Source of the DNA: Saccharothrix sp. ALI-22-I | GTDB taxonomy: Bacteria; Actinomycetota; Actinomycetes; Mycobacteriales; Pseudonocardiaceae | Length of the DNA stretch: 64,000 nt | Assembly: GCF_001984175.1 (NCBI RefSeq) | Contig: NZ_MTQP01000068.1 | Span: forward strand, 434,001-498,000 | Direction of reading: 5' to 3' | Shown: in pieces, positions 41,951 through 50,301 of the stretch | Position numbering within the stretch: the stretch's first letter is position 1 | Layout: the number at the start of each line of letters is the position of its first letter | The notes under the pieces: generated by a model | What the model was told of the DNA's origin: nothing | Seen by the model: the letters and a program-made list of their open reading frames with translations, nothing else | The model's database searches: none | Position numbers and translations under genes: made by a program

Positions 41951-43294
41951 ATGACCCGTTCCCTGCGCGTAGCCGTCGTCGGCGCCGGTCCCGCCGGCAT
42001 CTACGCCGCCGACATCCTGACCAAGTCCGACGCGGACGTGAGCATCGACCTGTTCGACCGGATGCCCGCCCCGTACGGCTTGATCAGGTACGGCGTCGCG
42101 CCGGACCACCCGCGCATCAAGGGCATCGTCAACGCCCTCCAGCGCGTGCTGGACCGGCCGGGTATCCGGTTCTTCGGCAACGTCGAGTACGGCGTCGACC
42201 TCAAGCTGGACGACCTCAAGCACTTCTACGACGCGGTGATCTTCTCCACCGGCGCGGAGAAGGACCGGGCGCTGGACATCCCCGGCATCGACCTCGACGG
42301 CTCCTACGGCGCGGCGGACTTCGTCTCCTGGTACGACGGCCACCCCGACGTGCCGCGCACCTGGCCGCTGCGGGCCCGCGAAGTCGCCGTCCTCGGCGTC
42401 GGCAACGTCGCGCTCGACGTCGCCCGCATCCTGGCCAAGCCCGCCGACGAGCTGCTGAGCACCGACATCCCGGACAACGTCTACGAGGGCCTGAAGTCGA
42501 GCCCGGTCACCGACGTGCACGTCTTCGGCCGCCGGGGACCAGCCCAGGCCAAGTTCACCCCCCTTGAGCTGCGCGAACTCGACCACTCGCCGAACGTCGA
42601 GGTCATCGTGCACCCCGAGGGCATCGACTTCGACCAGGCCAGCATGGCCACGATCCGGTCGAACAAGCAGGTCGAGATGGTGGTCAAGACGCTGCAGGAG
42701 TGGGCCATCCGCGACGTCGGCTCACGGCCTCGCCGACTGCACCTGCACTTCCTCGAAGCGCCCGTCGAGGTGCTCGGCTCCACCGAGGTGACCGGGCTGC
42801 GCACCGAGCGCATGGAGCTGACCGGCGACGGCGGCGTGCGCGGCACCGGCGAGTTCACCGACTGGCCCGCGCAGGCGGTGTACCGGGCGGTCGGCTACCT
42901 GTCCACGCACCTCGTCGACCTGCCGTTCGACCACACCTCGGGCACCGTGCCGCACCAGGCGGGCCGGGTGCTCGACCTGGACGAGCAGGCCATGACCGGC
43001 GTCTACGTCACCGGCTGGATCAAGCGCGGCCCGATCGGGCTCATCGGCCACACCAAGGGCGACGCGCTGGAGACCGTCACCAGCCTGCTCGCCGACGCGC
43101 CGCTGCTGCCGGTCGCGCCGAGCCGTGAGCCGGACGCCGTGGTCCGGTTCCTGGAGCAGCGCGCGGTGCCGTTCACCACCGTCGACGGGTGGCGGAAGCT
43201 GGACGCGCACGAGATCGCCCTCGGCGCCGCCCGGGACCGCGACCGGGTCAAGGTCGTGGACCGGGCCGAGATGACCGACGTCTGCCGGTCATAA
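41951..43294 (+). CDS. fprA: ferredoxin/adrenodoxin-type NADP reductase FprA
   Basis: 447 residues. The FAD loop is G11-A-G-P-A-G16. The NADP loop is V-L-G-V-G-N-V-A-L-D-V-A, and the C-terminal G-W-I-K-R-G-P-I-G-L-I-G-H-T-K segment is diagnostic of adrenodoxin-reductase-like enzymes. It passes electrons from NADPH to ferredoxins, for instance for cytochromes P450 or iron metabolism. The iron box upstream implies IdeR repression under iron-replete conditions. In M. tuberculosis fprA is elsewhere, so its place in the origin region is lineage-specific. Confidence 0.95.
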   Translation: MTRSLRVAVVGAGPAGIYAADILTKSDADVSIDLFDRMPAPYGLIRYGVAPDHPRIKGIVNALQRVLDRPGIRFFGNVEYGVDLKLDDLKHFYDAVIFSTGAEKDRALDIPGIDLDGSYGAADFVSWYDGHPDVPRTWPLRAREVAVLGVGNVALDVARILAKPADELLSTDIPDNVYEGLKSSPVTDVHVFGRRGPAQAKFTPLELRELDHSPNVEVIVHPEGIDFDQASMATIRSNKQVEMVVKTLQEWAIRDVGSRPRRLHLHFLEAPVEVLGSTEVTGLRTERMELTGDGGVRGTGEFTDWPAQAVYRAVGYLSTHLVDLPFDHTSGTVPHQAGRVLDLDEQAMTGVYVTGWIKRGPIGLIGHTKGDALETVTSLLADAPLLPVAPSREPDAVVRFLEQRAVPFTTVDGWRKLDAHEIALGAARDRDRVKVVDRAEMTDVCRS

Positions 43295-43326
43295 CGCTGG
43301 TCACCGCCCCAGTGGCCGCCAGGCGG

Positions 43327-43485
43327 TCACTGGGGCGTGGTCACGTTGTTGAACGGCAGCTTCGGCTCCGCCCACGGGAACACCACGAACATCAGCAGCG
43401 CCACCACCCCGGTCACCAGCACCGTCGCCAACATGATGCGCACGGGCAGCGGGCCGGGGAGGTGCCGCCAGATCCACCCGTACAT
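43327..43485 (-). CDS. 52-residue membrane protein coupled to the sortase
   Basis: ATG 43485 overlaps the sortase stop (TGATG). The product M-Y-G-W-I-W-R-H-L-P-G-P-L-P-V-R starts in the cytoplasm; one helix (I-M-L-A-T-V-L-V-T-G-V-V-A-L-L-M-F-V-V) crosses the membrane, and F-P-W-A-E-P-K-L-P-F-N-N-V-T lies outside. I recall very similar short proteins after class E sortase genes in other actinobacteria, usually left unannotated or hypothetical. It may assist the sortase; function unknown. Confidence 0.75.
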   Translation of the reverse strand: MYGWIWRHLPGPLPVRIMLATVLVTGVVALLMFVVFPWAEPKLPFNNVTTPQ

Positions 43486-45671
43486 CACTGCTCCTTCATC
43501 TCTTCGGGCACGAAGCCGTCGGCCTTCGGGTAGCTCATCGTCAGCACCGCGTGCACGATCAGCCGCTGCCGATCGGAGAACCGCGGGTGGCAGGTGGTCA
43601 GCGTCATCAACGCCGCCCGCTGCGCCTCGGCCACCTCACCGGTGAAGTACGGCACCTCGCTGATCACCTCGCCCTGGGTGGGCAGCACGATCTCCTGGCC
43701 GACCGTCTTGTCGTACGGCGCGCCGAGCGGCGTGACCTTCGCGCACTTGGGGTTCGCCTGCTTCTCCGCCCAGCCGGCCGCCTCGCCGGACATCGGCAGC
43801 ACCCGGTAGACGAACCACTGGGTCTGCGTCTCGACCACGATCGCGTCGCACGAGCTCAGCAGGTCCAGGTCGTTGAACGGGGCGCCCTTGCCGACCCGGT
43901 GGCCCGCCACGGAGAAGTTGCCCGGATCGCCCGGCAGCGCGGTGCCCTTGTAGTGGCCGGGGCCGATCTCCAGGTCCTTGTCGGTGGTGCCCTCGACGAT
44001 GGAGAACTTGTAGTCCGGGCCGAACACCGGGATGTACATCTTGGCGAACGCCTGGCCGTCCAGCAGGTCGTACTGGACCTGGCGCTGCGGATCGGTCTCG
44101 ACCGTGTTCGAGTTCCACTGGTCGTCCAGCGCCTGGGTGGCGTCGCCCTGCTTGCCGGCCGAGATGAGGTCGGTGACGTACACCTCGTAGACCACGAACA
44201 GCAGGATGATCAGGCCCGCGGTGATCAGCAGCTCGCCGACGGTCCGGACGGTCTTGCGCGCGGTGCTGTCCGGCGGCGGGGCGGGCTGCTCGTCCTCGTC
44301 GTCGTAGTAGTCGTCGTCGTAGTAGTCGTCGTCGTAGTAGTCGTCGTCCTCGTCCTCGTAGTACTCGTCGTCGTAGTCGTCTTCGACGGGTGCGATGACC
44401 TCGGTGGGCGGGTCCACCGGACGAGGGCGGCGCGGCGGCGCCGGCGGGCGGGCACCAGGAGGCGGCGGGAGGCTGCCGGAGAACGCGTTGGTGTAGCGGG
44501 TGGCGTCGGCCGGCGGCGAGGTGGGCCGGGGACGCGGGCCACCGGCCGGTGGGGGCGGGGGCGCCGAGCCGCCGAGCCGGGCGGCCACGTCGGGTGCCGG
44601 GGGCCGGATCGCCGGGTCGTCGGGCAGACGGCGACGGCCACCGGTGGGCGGAACGGGCTCGGGACGCGGTCCGGCGTCCTCCCGCAGCCCACGACGGCCG
44701 GACGGCGGCGGCTCGGACTCGACATACGGCGGCTCAGCACGTGCCGGCTCGACATACGGCGGCTCGACACGCGGTCCCACGTCGTCGCGACGCGCACGGC
44801 GCCCGGTCGGTGGCGGCTCAACGTCGTCACGACGGGCACGGCGACCGGTCGGCGGCGGCTCGACATACGGCGGCTCAGCACGTGCCGGCTCGACATACGG
44901 CGGCTCGACACGCGGTCCCACGTCGTCGCGACGCGCGCGACGACCCGTCGGTGACGGTTCCACGTACGGAGGCTCGGCACGCGAGGGCTCGACGTACGGC
45001 GGCTCAACGTCGTCACGACGGGCGCGACGACCGGTCGGCGGCTCGGCCCGAGGCGGCTCGACATGCGAGGGCTCGACGTAGGGCGGCTCGACGTCGTCGC
45101 GACGCGCACGGCGACCGGTCGGCGGCGGCTCGGCCCGCGGCGGCTCAGCCCGAGGCGGTCGGTAGTCGCCCGGACGGCTGAAACCACCGGGAGGAGTCGG
45201 CGGTCGATCCAGGTCACCGGACCTGGCCACCGGCCGGTCGAAACCGCCCGGAGGCGTGGGTGGCCGGTCGAAACCACCGGGCGGTGTGGGCGGCCGGTCC
45301 GGGCCGCCAGGTCGCCCCACAGGTCGGTCGAAACCACCCGGAGGCGTGGGCGGTCGGTCGAAACCACCAGGTGGGGTGGGCGGCCGGCTCGGGCCGCCAG
45401 GTCGCCCCACAGGTCGGTCGAAACCACCCGGAGGCGTGGGTGGCCGGTCGAAACCACCAGGTGGGGTGGGTGGTCGGTCCGGGCCACCGGGTCGGCCCAC
45501 AGGTCGGTCGAAACCACCCGGAGGGGTCGGTGGCCGGTCGAAACCACCAGGTGGCGTGGGTGGGCGGTAGCCGGGTGGCGGCGGTTCGCCCGGTGCCTGG
45601 GGCGGTTGGGGCCTGGGGCGTGGCGGTCGGCCCGGCGGGCCGCCTTGCGGCGGGGGCGGGTCGTAGCTCAC
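43485..45671 (-). CDS. class E sortase with long repetitive N-terminal region
   Basis: 728 residues from GTG 45671, preceded by GGGAGG; class E sortases are normally near 250. Residues 1-about 430 are Pro/Arg/Gly repeats: first P-P-T-P-P-G-G-F-D-R-P, then P-P-Y-V-E-P and T-G-R-R-A-R-R-D-D units. An Asp/Tyr-rich run precedes the membrane helix near 475. The sortase domain has His in V-A-G-H-R-V near 588, T-L-T-T-C with the catalytic Cys near 695 and the Arg in S-D-R-Q-R-L. Mycobacteria keep no such gene here. The 52-residue protein is coupled downstream. Confidence 0.9.
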   Translation of the reverse strand: MSYDPPPPQGGPPGRPPRPRPQPPQAPGEPPPPGYRPPTPPGGFDRPPTPPGGFDRPVGRPGGPDRPPTPPGGFDRPPTPPGGFDRPVGRPGGPSRPPTPPGGFDRPPTPPGGFDRPVGRPGGPDRPPTPPGGFDRPPTPPGGFDRPVARSGDLDRPPTPPGGFSRPGDYRPPRAEPPRAEPPPTGRRARRDDVEPPYVEPSHVEPPRAEPPTGRRARRDDVEPPYVEPSRAEPPYVEPSPTGRRARRDDVGPRVEPPYVEPARAEPPYVEPPPTGRRARRDDVEPPPTGRRARRDDVGPRVEPPYVEPARAEPPYVESEPPPSGRRGLREDAGPRPEPVPPTGGRRRLPDDPAIRPPAPDVAARLGGSAPPPPPAGGPRPRPTSPPADATRYTNAFSGSLPPPPGARPPAPPRRPRPVDPPTEVIAPVEDDYDDEYYEDEDDDYYDDDYYDDDYYDDEDEQPAPPPDSTARKTVRTVGELLITAGLIILLFVVYEVYVTDLISAGKQGDATQALDDQWNSNTVETDPQRQVQYDLLDGQAFAKMYIPVFGPDYKFSIVEGTTDKDLEIGPGHYKGTALPGDPGNFSVAGHRVGKGAPFNDLDLLSSCDAIVVETQTQWFVYRVLPMSGEAAGWAEKQANPKCAKVTPLGAPYDKTVGQEIVLPTQGEVISEVPYFTGEVAEAQRAALMTLTTCHPRFSDRQRLIVHAVLTMSYPKADGFVPEEMKEQ

Positions 45672-45807
45672 CGAAAAACCTCCCAAGCCGAACGTTCCGA
45701 ACTACACAGTGCTTCAGGGACCTGCTCGGTTACGTTAACGTGTTCATCCAGCAGTGGACGTGAACTCGTGCCACTGGAGGCCTATCCACCCGTCAGGCGA
45801 GGACAGC

Positions 45808-46074
45808 ATGCCCAAGTCCAAGGTCCGCAAGAAGGCCGCCTACACGGCGCCTGCCGATCGCCGCACCCCGGTGAAGGTCAAGGCAGCGGGGCCGTCGCAC
45901 CCCGTCTACGTCGCGGTGATGCTCGGCATGATGCTGTTGGGACTGGCGTGGCTGGTGGTCAACTACATCGCGGGCGAGAAAGTCCCGGTGATGATGGACC
46001 TCGGGTCCTGGAACTTCGGCATCGGATTCGCCCTGATGATCGTCGGTTTGCTGATGACCATGAAATGGCGCTGA
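45808..46074 (+). CDS. crgA: cell division protein CrgA
   Basis: 88 residues from ATG 45808 with GCGAGGA upstream; the open frame extends but CrgA proteins begin M-P-K-S-K-V-R-K-K. Two membrane helices flank the short loop G-E-K-V-P-V-M-M-D-L-G-S-W-N-F. CrgA binds FtsZ, FtsQ and FtsI and coordinates septation with sporulation in mycelial relatives. It is divergent from the sortase genes, as Rv0011c is positioned in mycobacteria. Confidence 0.95.
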   Translation: MPKSKVRKKAAYTAPADRRTPVKVKAAGPSHPVYVAVMLGMMLLGLAWLVVNYIAGEKVPVMMDLGSWNFGIGFALMIVGLLMTMKWR

Positions 46075-46097
46075 CCACGCGCTACGCCAAGTGGCCG

Positions 46098-46128
46098 ACG
46101 GCCCGGACGTGCACCACGTCCGGGCCGT
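46098..46128 (+). terminator. terminator after crgA
   Basis: A 14-bp perfect stem (ACGGCCCGGACGTG / CACGTCCGGGCCGT) with a 3-base loop, followed by TCC; no long T-run. Confidence 0.75.
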
Positions 46129-46212
46129 TCCGCGTTACCCGGTAGTTCACCTGGTTCACCTGACCGTCACCGAAGCACACAGATGTAAGTCATCCCCAAT
46201 GGGGACAACTCC

Positions 46213-46270
46213 TGTGGATAACTTTGCGCCAGTTTGCACAAGCGCCGGTCGAGGGCTCTAGTTGTCCACA
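46213..46270. promoter_or_regulatory. two DnaA boxes upstream of the PH-domain gene
   Basis: TGTGGATAA (exact box, complementary strand) at 46213-46221 and TTGTCCACA at 46262-46270, 20 bases before the next GTG. They may allow DnaA control. Confidence 0.6.
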
Positions 46271-46289
46271 GTGCGGCAGACTTCACAGC

Positions 46290-46703
46290 GTGAACCCATC
46301 GCGTTCGTGGTCACCGCAACCGGGCATGGTCGGCCTCGTCTGGGGTCTGTCCGCCGTGTCACTGCTTGTCACGATCCTCAGCTCCGAGGCGACGAGCCGG
46401 CTGTTCCTGGGCCTCGCCACCGTCCTGTTGCTCGGCCTGGGCGCTTACGGCACCTTCGTGCGCCCCAGGCTGCTGGTGGACGACTCAGGGCTGACTGTCC
46501 GCACCCTGACCGGCACGCGGCAGCTGCCGTGGCACGAGGTGAAGGTCCGGCTCGCCCAGACCCGCCGACTCGGTCGTGAGACGGCCACGCTGGAGCTGGA
46601 CTGGCAGCGCGGCGAGGACGAGCAGCTGTTCGTGTTCACCCCGATCGACCTCGGCACCGACCCGCGCGACGTGGCCGACGTCCTGCACGCCCTGCGGCCA
46701 TAA
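46290..46703 (+). CDS. PH-domain membrane protein (Rv0010c-like)
   Basis: 137 residues from GTG 46290. Two short hydrophobic helices (V-W-G-L-S-A-V-S-L-L-V-T-I-L and L-F-L-G-L-A-T-V-L-L-L-G-L) are followed by a beta-rich bacterial PH-type domain, ending D-L-G-T-D-P-R-D-V-A-D-V-L. Position and the final motif match Rv0010c next to crgA. Its function is unknown, though the setting suggests envelope or division work. Confidence 0.85.
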   Translation: MNPSRSWSPQPGMVGLVWGLSAVSLLVTILSSEATSRLFLGLATVLLLGLGAYGTFVRPRLLVDDSGLTVRTLTGTRQLPWHEVKVRLAQTRRLGRETATLELDWQRGEDEQLFVFTPIDLGTDPRDVADVLHALRP

Positions 46704-46721
46704 CGGCAGCGCACCGCCGTG

Positions 46722-47447
46722 CTACAGCTCGATGACCAGCCCGGGCGCGGCGACATCCACGTCACCCGGGTAGTCGGCCGCCTCCAGGTGCCCGGCCGGA
46801 TCCGATCCCGGCCACAGGTGTGCCAGCACCAGCCGACCCACTCCGGCTCGATGGGCGTTCACCCCTGCCTGCTCGGCCGTGGACAGGTAGGGCGCGTTGT
46901 CCGCCGGCAGCACCTGTCGGGCGAACGTCGCCTCGGCCACGAACACGTCGGCGTCCCGGGCCAGGTCCACCAGCGCCGGACTCGGCCCGGTGTCACCCGT
47001 GTAGGCGATCACCCGTTCGCCGGCGGTCAGGCGCAGGCCGGCGTTGGGGACGAAGTGCGGCAGGTCCCAGGTGTCCACCCGGAACGGCCCCACCTCGAAC
47101 GACCGCTCGATCGGGTGCACCGAGTACGCCGAGTCGAGCCGCACCTGGTCCAGCGCCAGCACGCGGTCCAACGCGCCCTCCGGCGCGTGCAGCGGCAGCA
47201 CGGGAACCGAAGGCCCGAGCGCGCGAGCCCGCAGCAACGGGTTGAGGTCGGCGCAGTGGTCCGGGTGGCCGTGGCTCACCAGGACCGCGTCCACCTCCGA
47301 AGCCGGCACCAACGCCTGCAACGCGGGAAAAGTCGCGTACCCCGGGTCCACCAGAAGCGTGAACCCGTCGTGTTCCACGAGATAACCGCTGCACGCCTGA
47401 GTGGCCGTCGGCCAAGCGCCGACGCCACCCAGGGCGGTCAGCCTCAC
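46722..47447 (-). CDS. MBL-fold metallohydrolase
   Basis: 241 residues with the metal motif H59-G-H61-P-D63-H64 and later A-Y-T-G-D-T-G and L-A-H-L-W-P. The layout matches the RNase Z/phosphodiesterase-like branch; a cyclic-nucleotide phosphodiesterase is often proposed for this family. Substrate not determined by sequence. It is 2 bases from the rhomboid gene stop side and on the same strand, so co-transcribed. Confidence 0.87.
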   Translation of the reverse strand: MRLTALGGVGAWPTATQACSGYLVEHDGFTLLVDPGYATFPALQALVPASEVDAVLVSHGHPDHCADLNPLLRARALGPSVPVLPLHAPEGALDRVLALDQVRLDSAYSVHPIERSFEVGPFRVDTWDLPHFVPNAGLRLTAGERVIAYTGDTGPSPALVDLARDADVFVAEATFARQVLPADNAPYLSTAEQAGVNAHRAGVGRLVLAHLWPGSDPAGHLEAADYPGDVDVAAPGLVIEL

Positions 47448-47449
47448 CG

Positions 47450-48334
47450 TCAGACCAGCTGCCCGGTCCGCACGATCGCCAGCAGCACCAGCAGCACGAA
47501 CGCGCCCGCCACGGCCGCCGTCTGCCAGTTGTCCCGCTTCTGGGCCGGCGCGTAGACCAGCCCGGCGGTCACCGCCGCGCCAATCACCAACCCGCCGAGG
47601 TGCCCGAGCAGCGAAATACCCGGCAGGGTGAAGCTCAGCACCAGGTTCAACCCGATCACACCCAGCGCCGAGCCGGGGTTGAGCTTGAGCCGCAGCACGG
47701 CTACCAGCATCGCGCCCATCAGGCCGTACACCGCGCCGGACGCTCCGGCGACCAGCGTGTTGACCCCGCCGAACAGGTACACCGCGACACCGCCGCCGAG
47801 CATCGACACCAGGTACACCGCGGAGAACCGCAGCTTGCCGAACACCGGCTCCAGGTCACGACCCAGCACGTACAGCGCGATCATGTTCATCGCCAGGTGC
47901 ACGGGCCCGTAGTGCAGGAACCCGGACGTCACCAGCCGCCACCACTCGCCGGCGCCGGCGACCTGGCCGGTCCACATCACGAACTCGAAGAACAGCGGCG
48001 ACACCTGGTTGCGCATCAGGCTGCCCGCCTGCACCGCGGTGATCGCGTACATCAGCACGTTCACCGCGATCAGCACCGGTGTGACCACCGTGCGCTGGGA
48101 GAACTCGGCACCCACGAACGTGCGCGGCCGGCGCACCGTGGCCCGGCCCTGGTTCACGCAGTCGACGCACTGGTAGCCGACGGACGCCTCGCGCAGGCAC
48201 TCCGGGCACGCGGGCCGGTCACAGCGGACGCACCGCAGCCCGGTGGCCCGATCGGGGTGGCGCACGCAGACCGGCAGGTCCGGACGCGCCCCGATCGGCT
48301 CACCGGGCGGCGGGGAGATCGGTGAGTCGGACAC
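47450..48334 (-). CDS. rhomboid intramembrane serine protease with N-terminal zinc finger
   Basis: 294 residues. Residues 23-60 hold a B-box-like zinc ribbon (C-V-R-H ... C-V-R-C ... C-P-E-C ... C-V-D-C). Six to seven membrane helices follow. The catalytic dyad is S199 in G-A-S-G-A-V-Y-G and H245 in L-L-G-H-L-G-G-L, both present. Its GTG/ATG start at 48334 abuts the ppiA stop (48335), so the three genes ppiA-rhomboid-MBL form one unit. Confidence 0.92.
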   Translation of the reverse strand: MSDSPISPPPGEPIGARPDLPVCVRHPDRATGLRCVRCDRPACPECLREASVGYQCVDCVNQGRATVRRPRTFVGAEFSQRTVVTPVLIAVNVLMYAITAVQAGSLMRNQVSPLFFEFVMWTGQVAGAGEWWRLVTSGFLHYGPVHLAMNMIALYVLGRDLEPVFGKLRFSAVYLVSMLGGGVAVYLFGGVNTLVAGASGAVYGLMGAMLVAVLRLKLNPGSALGVIGLNLVLSFTLPGISLLGHLGGLVIGAAVTAGLVYAPAQKRDNWQTAAVAGAFVLLVLLAIVRTGQLV

Positions 48335-48892
48335 TCAGGACCGCTCCACCGAGACCTTCTCGATCACCACGTCGGTGACCGGGCGGTCACCGGCACCGGT
48401 CGGCGCGGCGCCGATGGCGTCCACCACGTTGCGCGAGTCCTGGTCCGCGACCTCGCCGAAGATCGTGTGCTTGAAGTTCAGCCACGTGGTCGGCGCGACC
48501 GTGATGAAGAACTGCGACCCGTTGCTGTTGGGCCCGGCGTTCGCCATCGCCAGCAGGTAGGGCTTGTTGAACTGGAGCTCCGGGTGGAACTCGTCGGCGA
48601 ACTTGTAGCCCGGGCCACCGCGGCCCGTGCCGGTCGGGTCACCGCCCTGGAGCATGAAGCCCGCGATCACGCGGTGGAAGATCGAGCCGTCGTAGAACGG
48701 GCCGGACGACTCACCCTTCGCGTTGGGGTCGGAGTAGTCCTTCGTGCCCTCGGCCAGGCCGACGAAGTTGGCCACCGTCTTGGGGGCGTGGTCGGGGAAC
48801 AGGTTGATGCGGATGGGTCCCTGCGAGGTGTGCAGGGTCGCCGTCACCTTGGTCCCGACGAACGATTCGTTGCTGTCTGCCACACCCACCAT
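48335..48892 (-). CDS. ppiA: peptidyl-prolyl cis-trans isomerase A (cyclophilin)
   Basis: 185 residues from ATG 48892, preceded by GGTGAT at six bases; GTG 48883 is an alternative giving 182 residues like mycobacterial PpiA. The cyclophilin core includes F-H-R-V-I-A-G-F-M-L-Q-G-G-D, M-A-N-A-G-P-N-S-N-G-S-Q-F-F and H-T-I-F-G-E-V. It is cytoplasmic and catalyses proline isomerisation. The place next to cwsA is conserved. Confidence 0.95.
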   Translation of the reverse strand: MVGVADSNESFVGTKVTATLHTSQGPIRINLFPDHAPKTVANFVGLAEGTKDYSDPNAKGESSGPFYDGSIFHRVIAGFMLQGGDPTGTGRGGPGYKFADEFHPELQFNKPYLLAMANAGPNSNGSQFFITVAPTTWLNFKHTIFGEVADQDSRNVVDAIGAAPTGAGDRPVTDVVIEKVSVERS

Positions 48893-48997
48893 CGTGCCAT
48901 CACCGGGCGCGGTGGTTGGGGAAGGGGCACGATGGGTATTGCCTGGAACGTGACTGACCGACAGCTTCTGGAGCGCGATATGGATGAGGTAGACGCC

Positions 48998-49567
48998 ATG
49001 ACCCGGGCCGGGGAGTCGGTCGGCAAGGCAGTGCGGTCCGTTCGCCGTGGTGCCGTCCGCGCTGGTCACGTCGGTGCGGACGCGGCTGTTCAACTCGCGC
49101 ACAACGCCGAGGACAGGCTCGCCGAACGCGGTCTGACCAAGGACTACGTCCGGGGCGTCGTGGCGGACAAGGCGGGCGTGCTGGTGGAGAAGGCCGAAGA
49201 GGTCGAGAAGTCCACCCGGCGCGGTCGCAAGCAGCTCGCGAAGAGGGCCCGGGGCGTCCGCAAGGACGTGCTGAAGGCCGCCGAGCGGGCGCGCAAGGAG
49301 GCCAAGGTGCGTGCGAAGCAGGCGCGCAGGGAACTGACGTCGGCCAAGCAGCCCCAGCGCCGCCGTTGGCCGTGGGTGTTGGGCGTGTTCGCCGCCGCCG
49401 CGGTGGCGGGGTACATCGCGCTGACCAAGCGCCCGCAAGAGGTGCACTTGCAGGAGGAGGACGTGGAGCCCACGCCCGAGTCCACCGGGACCGCGGAGAA
49501 CACCGAGTCCCTGCGCCCGCACGCGGCCCGCAACGGCCAGGTCTCCGACCAGCACAGCCGCAGCTGA
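48998..49567 (+). CDS. cwsA: cell wall synthesis protein CwsA-like
   Basis: 189 residues. ATG 48998 follows GAGGT by seven bases; starts at 48980 and 48932 are possible, but codon bias drops upstream. A long charged, Lys/Arg-rich helical region (about 10-120) precedes one membrane helix (W-V-L-G-V-F-A-A-A-A-V-A-G-Y) and an acidic extracellular tail. Position beside ppiA equals Rv0008c cwsA, which interacts with Wag31 and CrgA and affects polar wall growth. Sequence identity is not obvious; the name rests on synteny and architecture. Confidence 0.75.
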   Translation: MTRAGESVGKAVRSVRRGAVRAGHVGADAAVQLAHNAEDRLAERGLTKDYVRGVVADKAGVLVEKAEEVEKSTRRGRKQLAKRARGVRKDVLKAAERARKEAKVRAKQARRELTSAKQPQRRRWPWVLGVFAAAAVAGYIALTKRPQEVHLQEEDVEPTPESTGTAENTESLRPHAARNGQVSDQHSRS

Positions 49568-49580
49568 CCGGAACAACCAC

Positions 49581-49615
49581 TTCGCGCCCGTCCCCTGCAC
49601 CGGGACGGGCGCGAA
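49581..49615. terminator. bidirectional terminator
   Basis: A 14-bp perfect stem (TTCGCGCCCGTCCC / GGGACGGGCGCGAA) with a 7-base loop between convergent genes. Confidence 0.85.
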
Positions 49616-49621
49616 GTCGTG

Positions 49622-50176
49622 TCACAAGCCGAGGTTGCCGACCACGGTCTCGACGACCCGGCGGGCCTTGATGGTCTGCTTCTGGTTGCTGGTCACGATC
49701 ACCGCGTTGCCGTCCTTGGCGACCGCGTAGACCGCGCCGGTCTCGGTGGTCAGCGAACCGCCGTTCCAGCCGGCGGGCGCCGTCGCCGGGCTGGAGGTGG
49801 CCACCGGCACGGCCCGGTCGACCACGGCTTTCGCGGTCGTCGGGTCACCCTGGAACACCCAGACGGACAGCTGGACGTCGTTGGCGTTGGCGTAGAAGAA
49901 GCAGGCCGGGCTCGGCTGGTCTGCGGACAGCCGAACCTTTCGCACCAACTGCCCGTTCGCCTCTTGCACGAAGGAAGAGGCGAGGTAGGGGCACTGGCCG
50001 TCGGTGGTGGGCTCCGGCGCGGGCGGTGGCCCGGCGGGCGTGGTCGTCGTAGTCGTCGCCACTGCGCTGGTGGGGGTCCCGGCGGTGGGCGCCGAGGACG
50101 TGTCGGCGGTGCCGCACGCGGCCAACGCACCGAGGACCAGCAGGGAGGGCAGGGCGGTGAGCAGCACTCGGTTCAT
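49622..50176 (-). CDS. DUF2020-like lipoprotein
   Basis: 184 residues from ATG 50176. The signal ends in the lipobox L-A-A-C, so it is predicted to be diacylated and held on the outer face of the membrane. A Thr/Pro linker leads to a compact domain beginning C-P-Y-L and containing P-A-C-F-F-Y, which I associate with DUF2020. Function unknown. It is separated from convergent cwsA by a bidirectional hairpin. Confidence 0.8.
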   Translation of the reverse strand: MNRVLLTALPSLLVLGALAACGTADTSSAPTAGTPTSAVATTTTTTPAGPPPAPEPTTDGQCPYLASSFVQEANGQLVRKVRLSADQPSPACFFYANANDVQLSVWVFQGDPTTAKAVVDRAVPVATSSPATAPAGWNGGSLTTETGAVYAVAKDGNAVIVTSNQKQTIKARRVVETVVGNLGL

Positions 50177-50301
50177 AGGGGCGCAAGTCAATCAGATAGC
50201 AGACAGTGAATGAGACGGTGATGACCTAGGCACGCAACGTCATCACCGTTAGGTTGTCCTTACCCTGCCGGCCGCCCCTGCAATGTGAGGACTGAGTCGA
50301 G

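Noticed and set aside
44225..45547. Long alternative frames opposite and within the sortase repeat region
   Set aside because: They arise from the repeat composition; only the frame leading into the sortase domain ends in a known fold.
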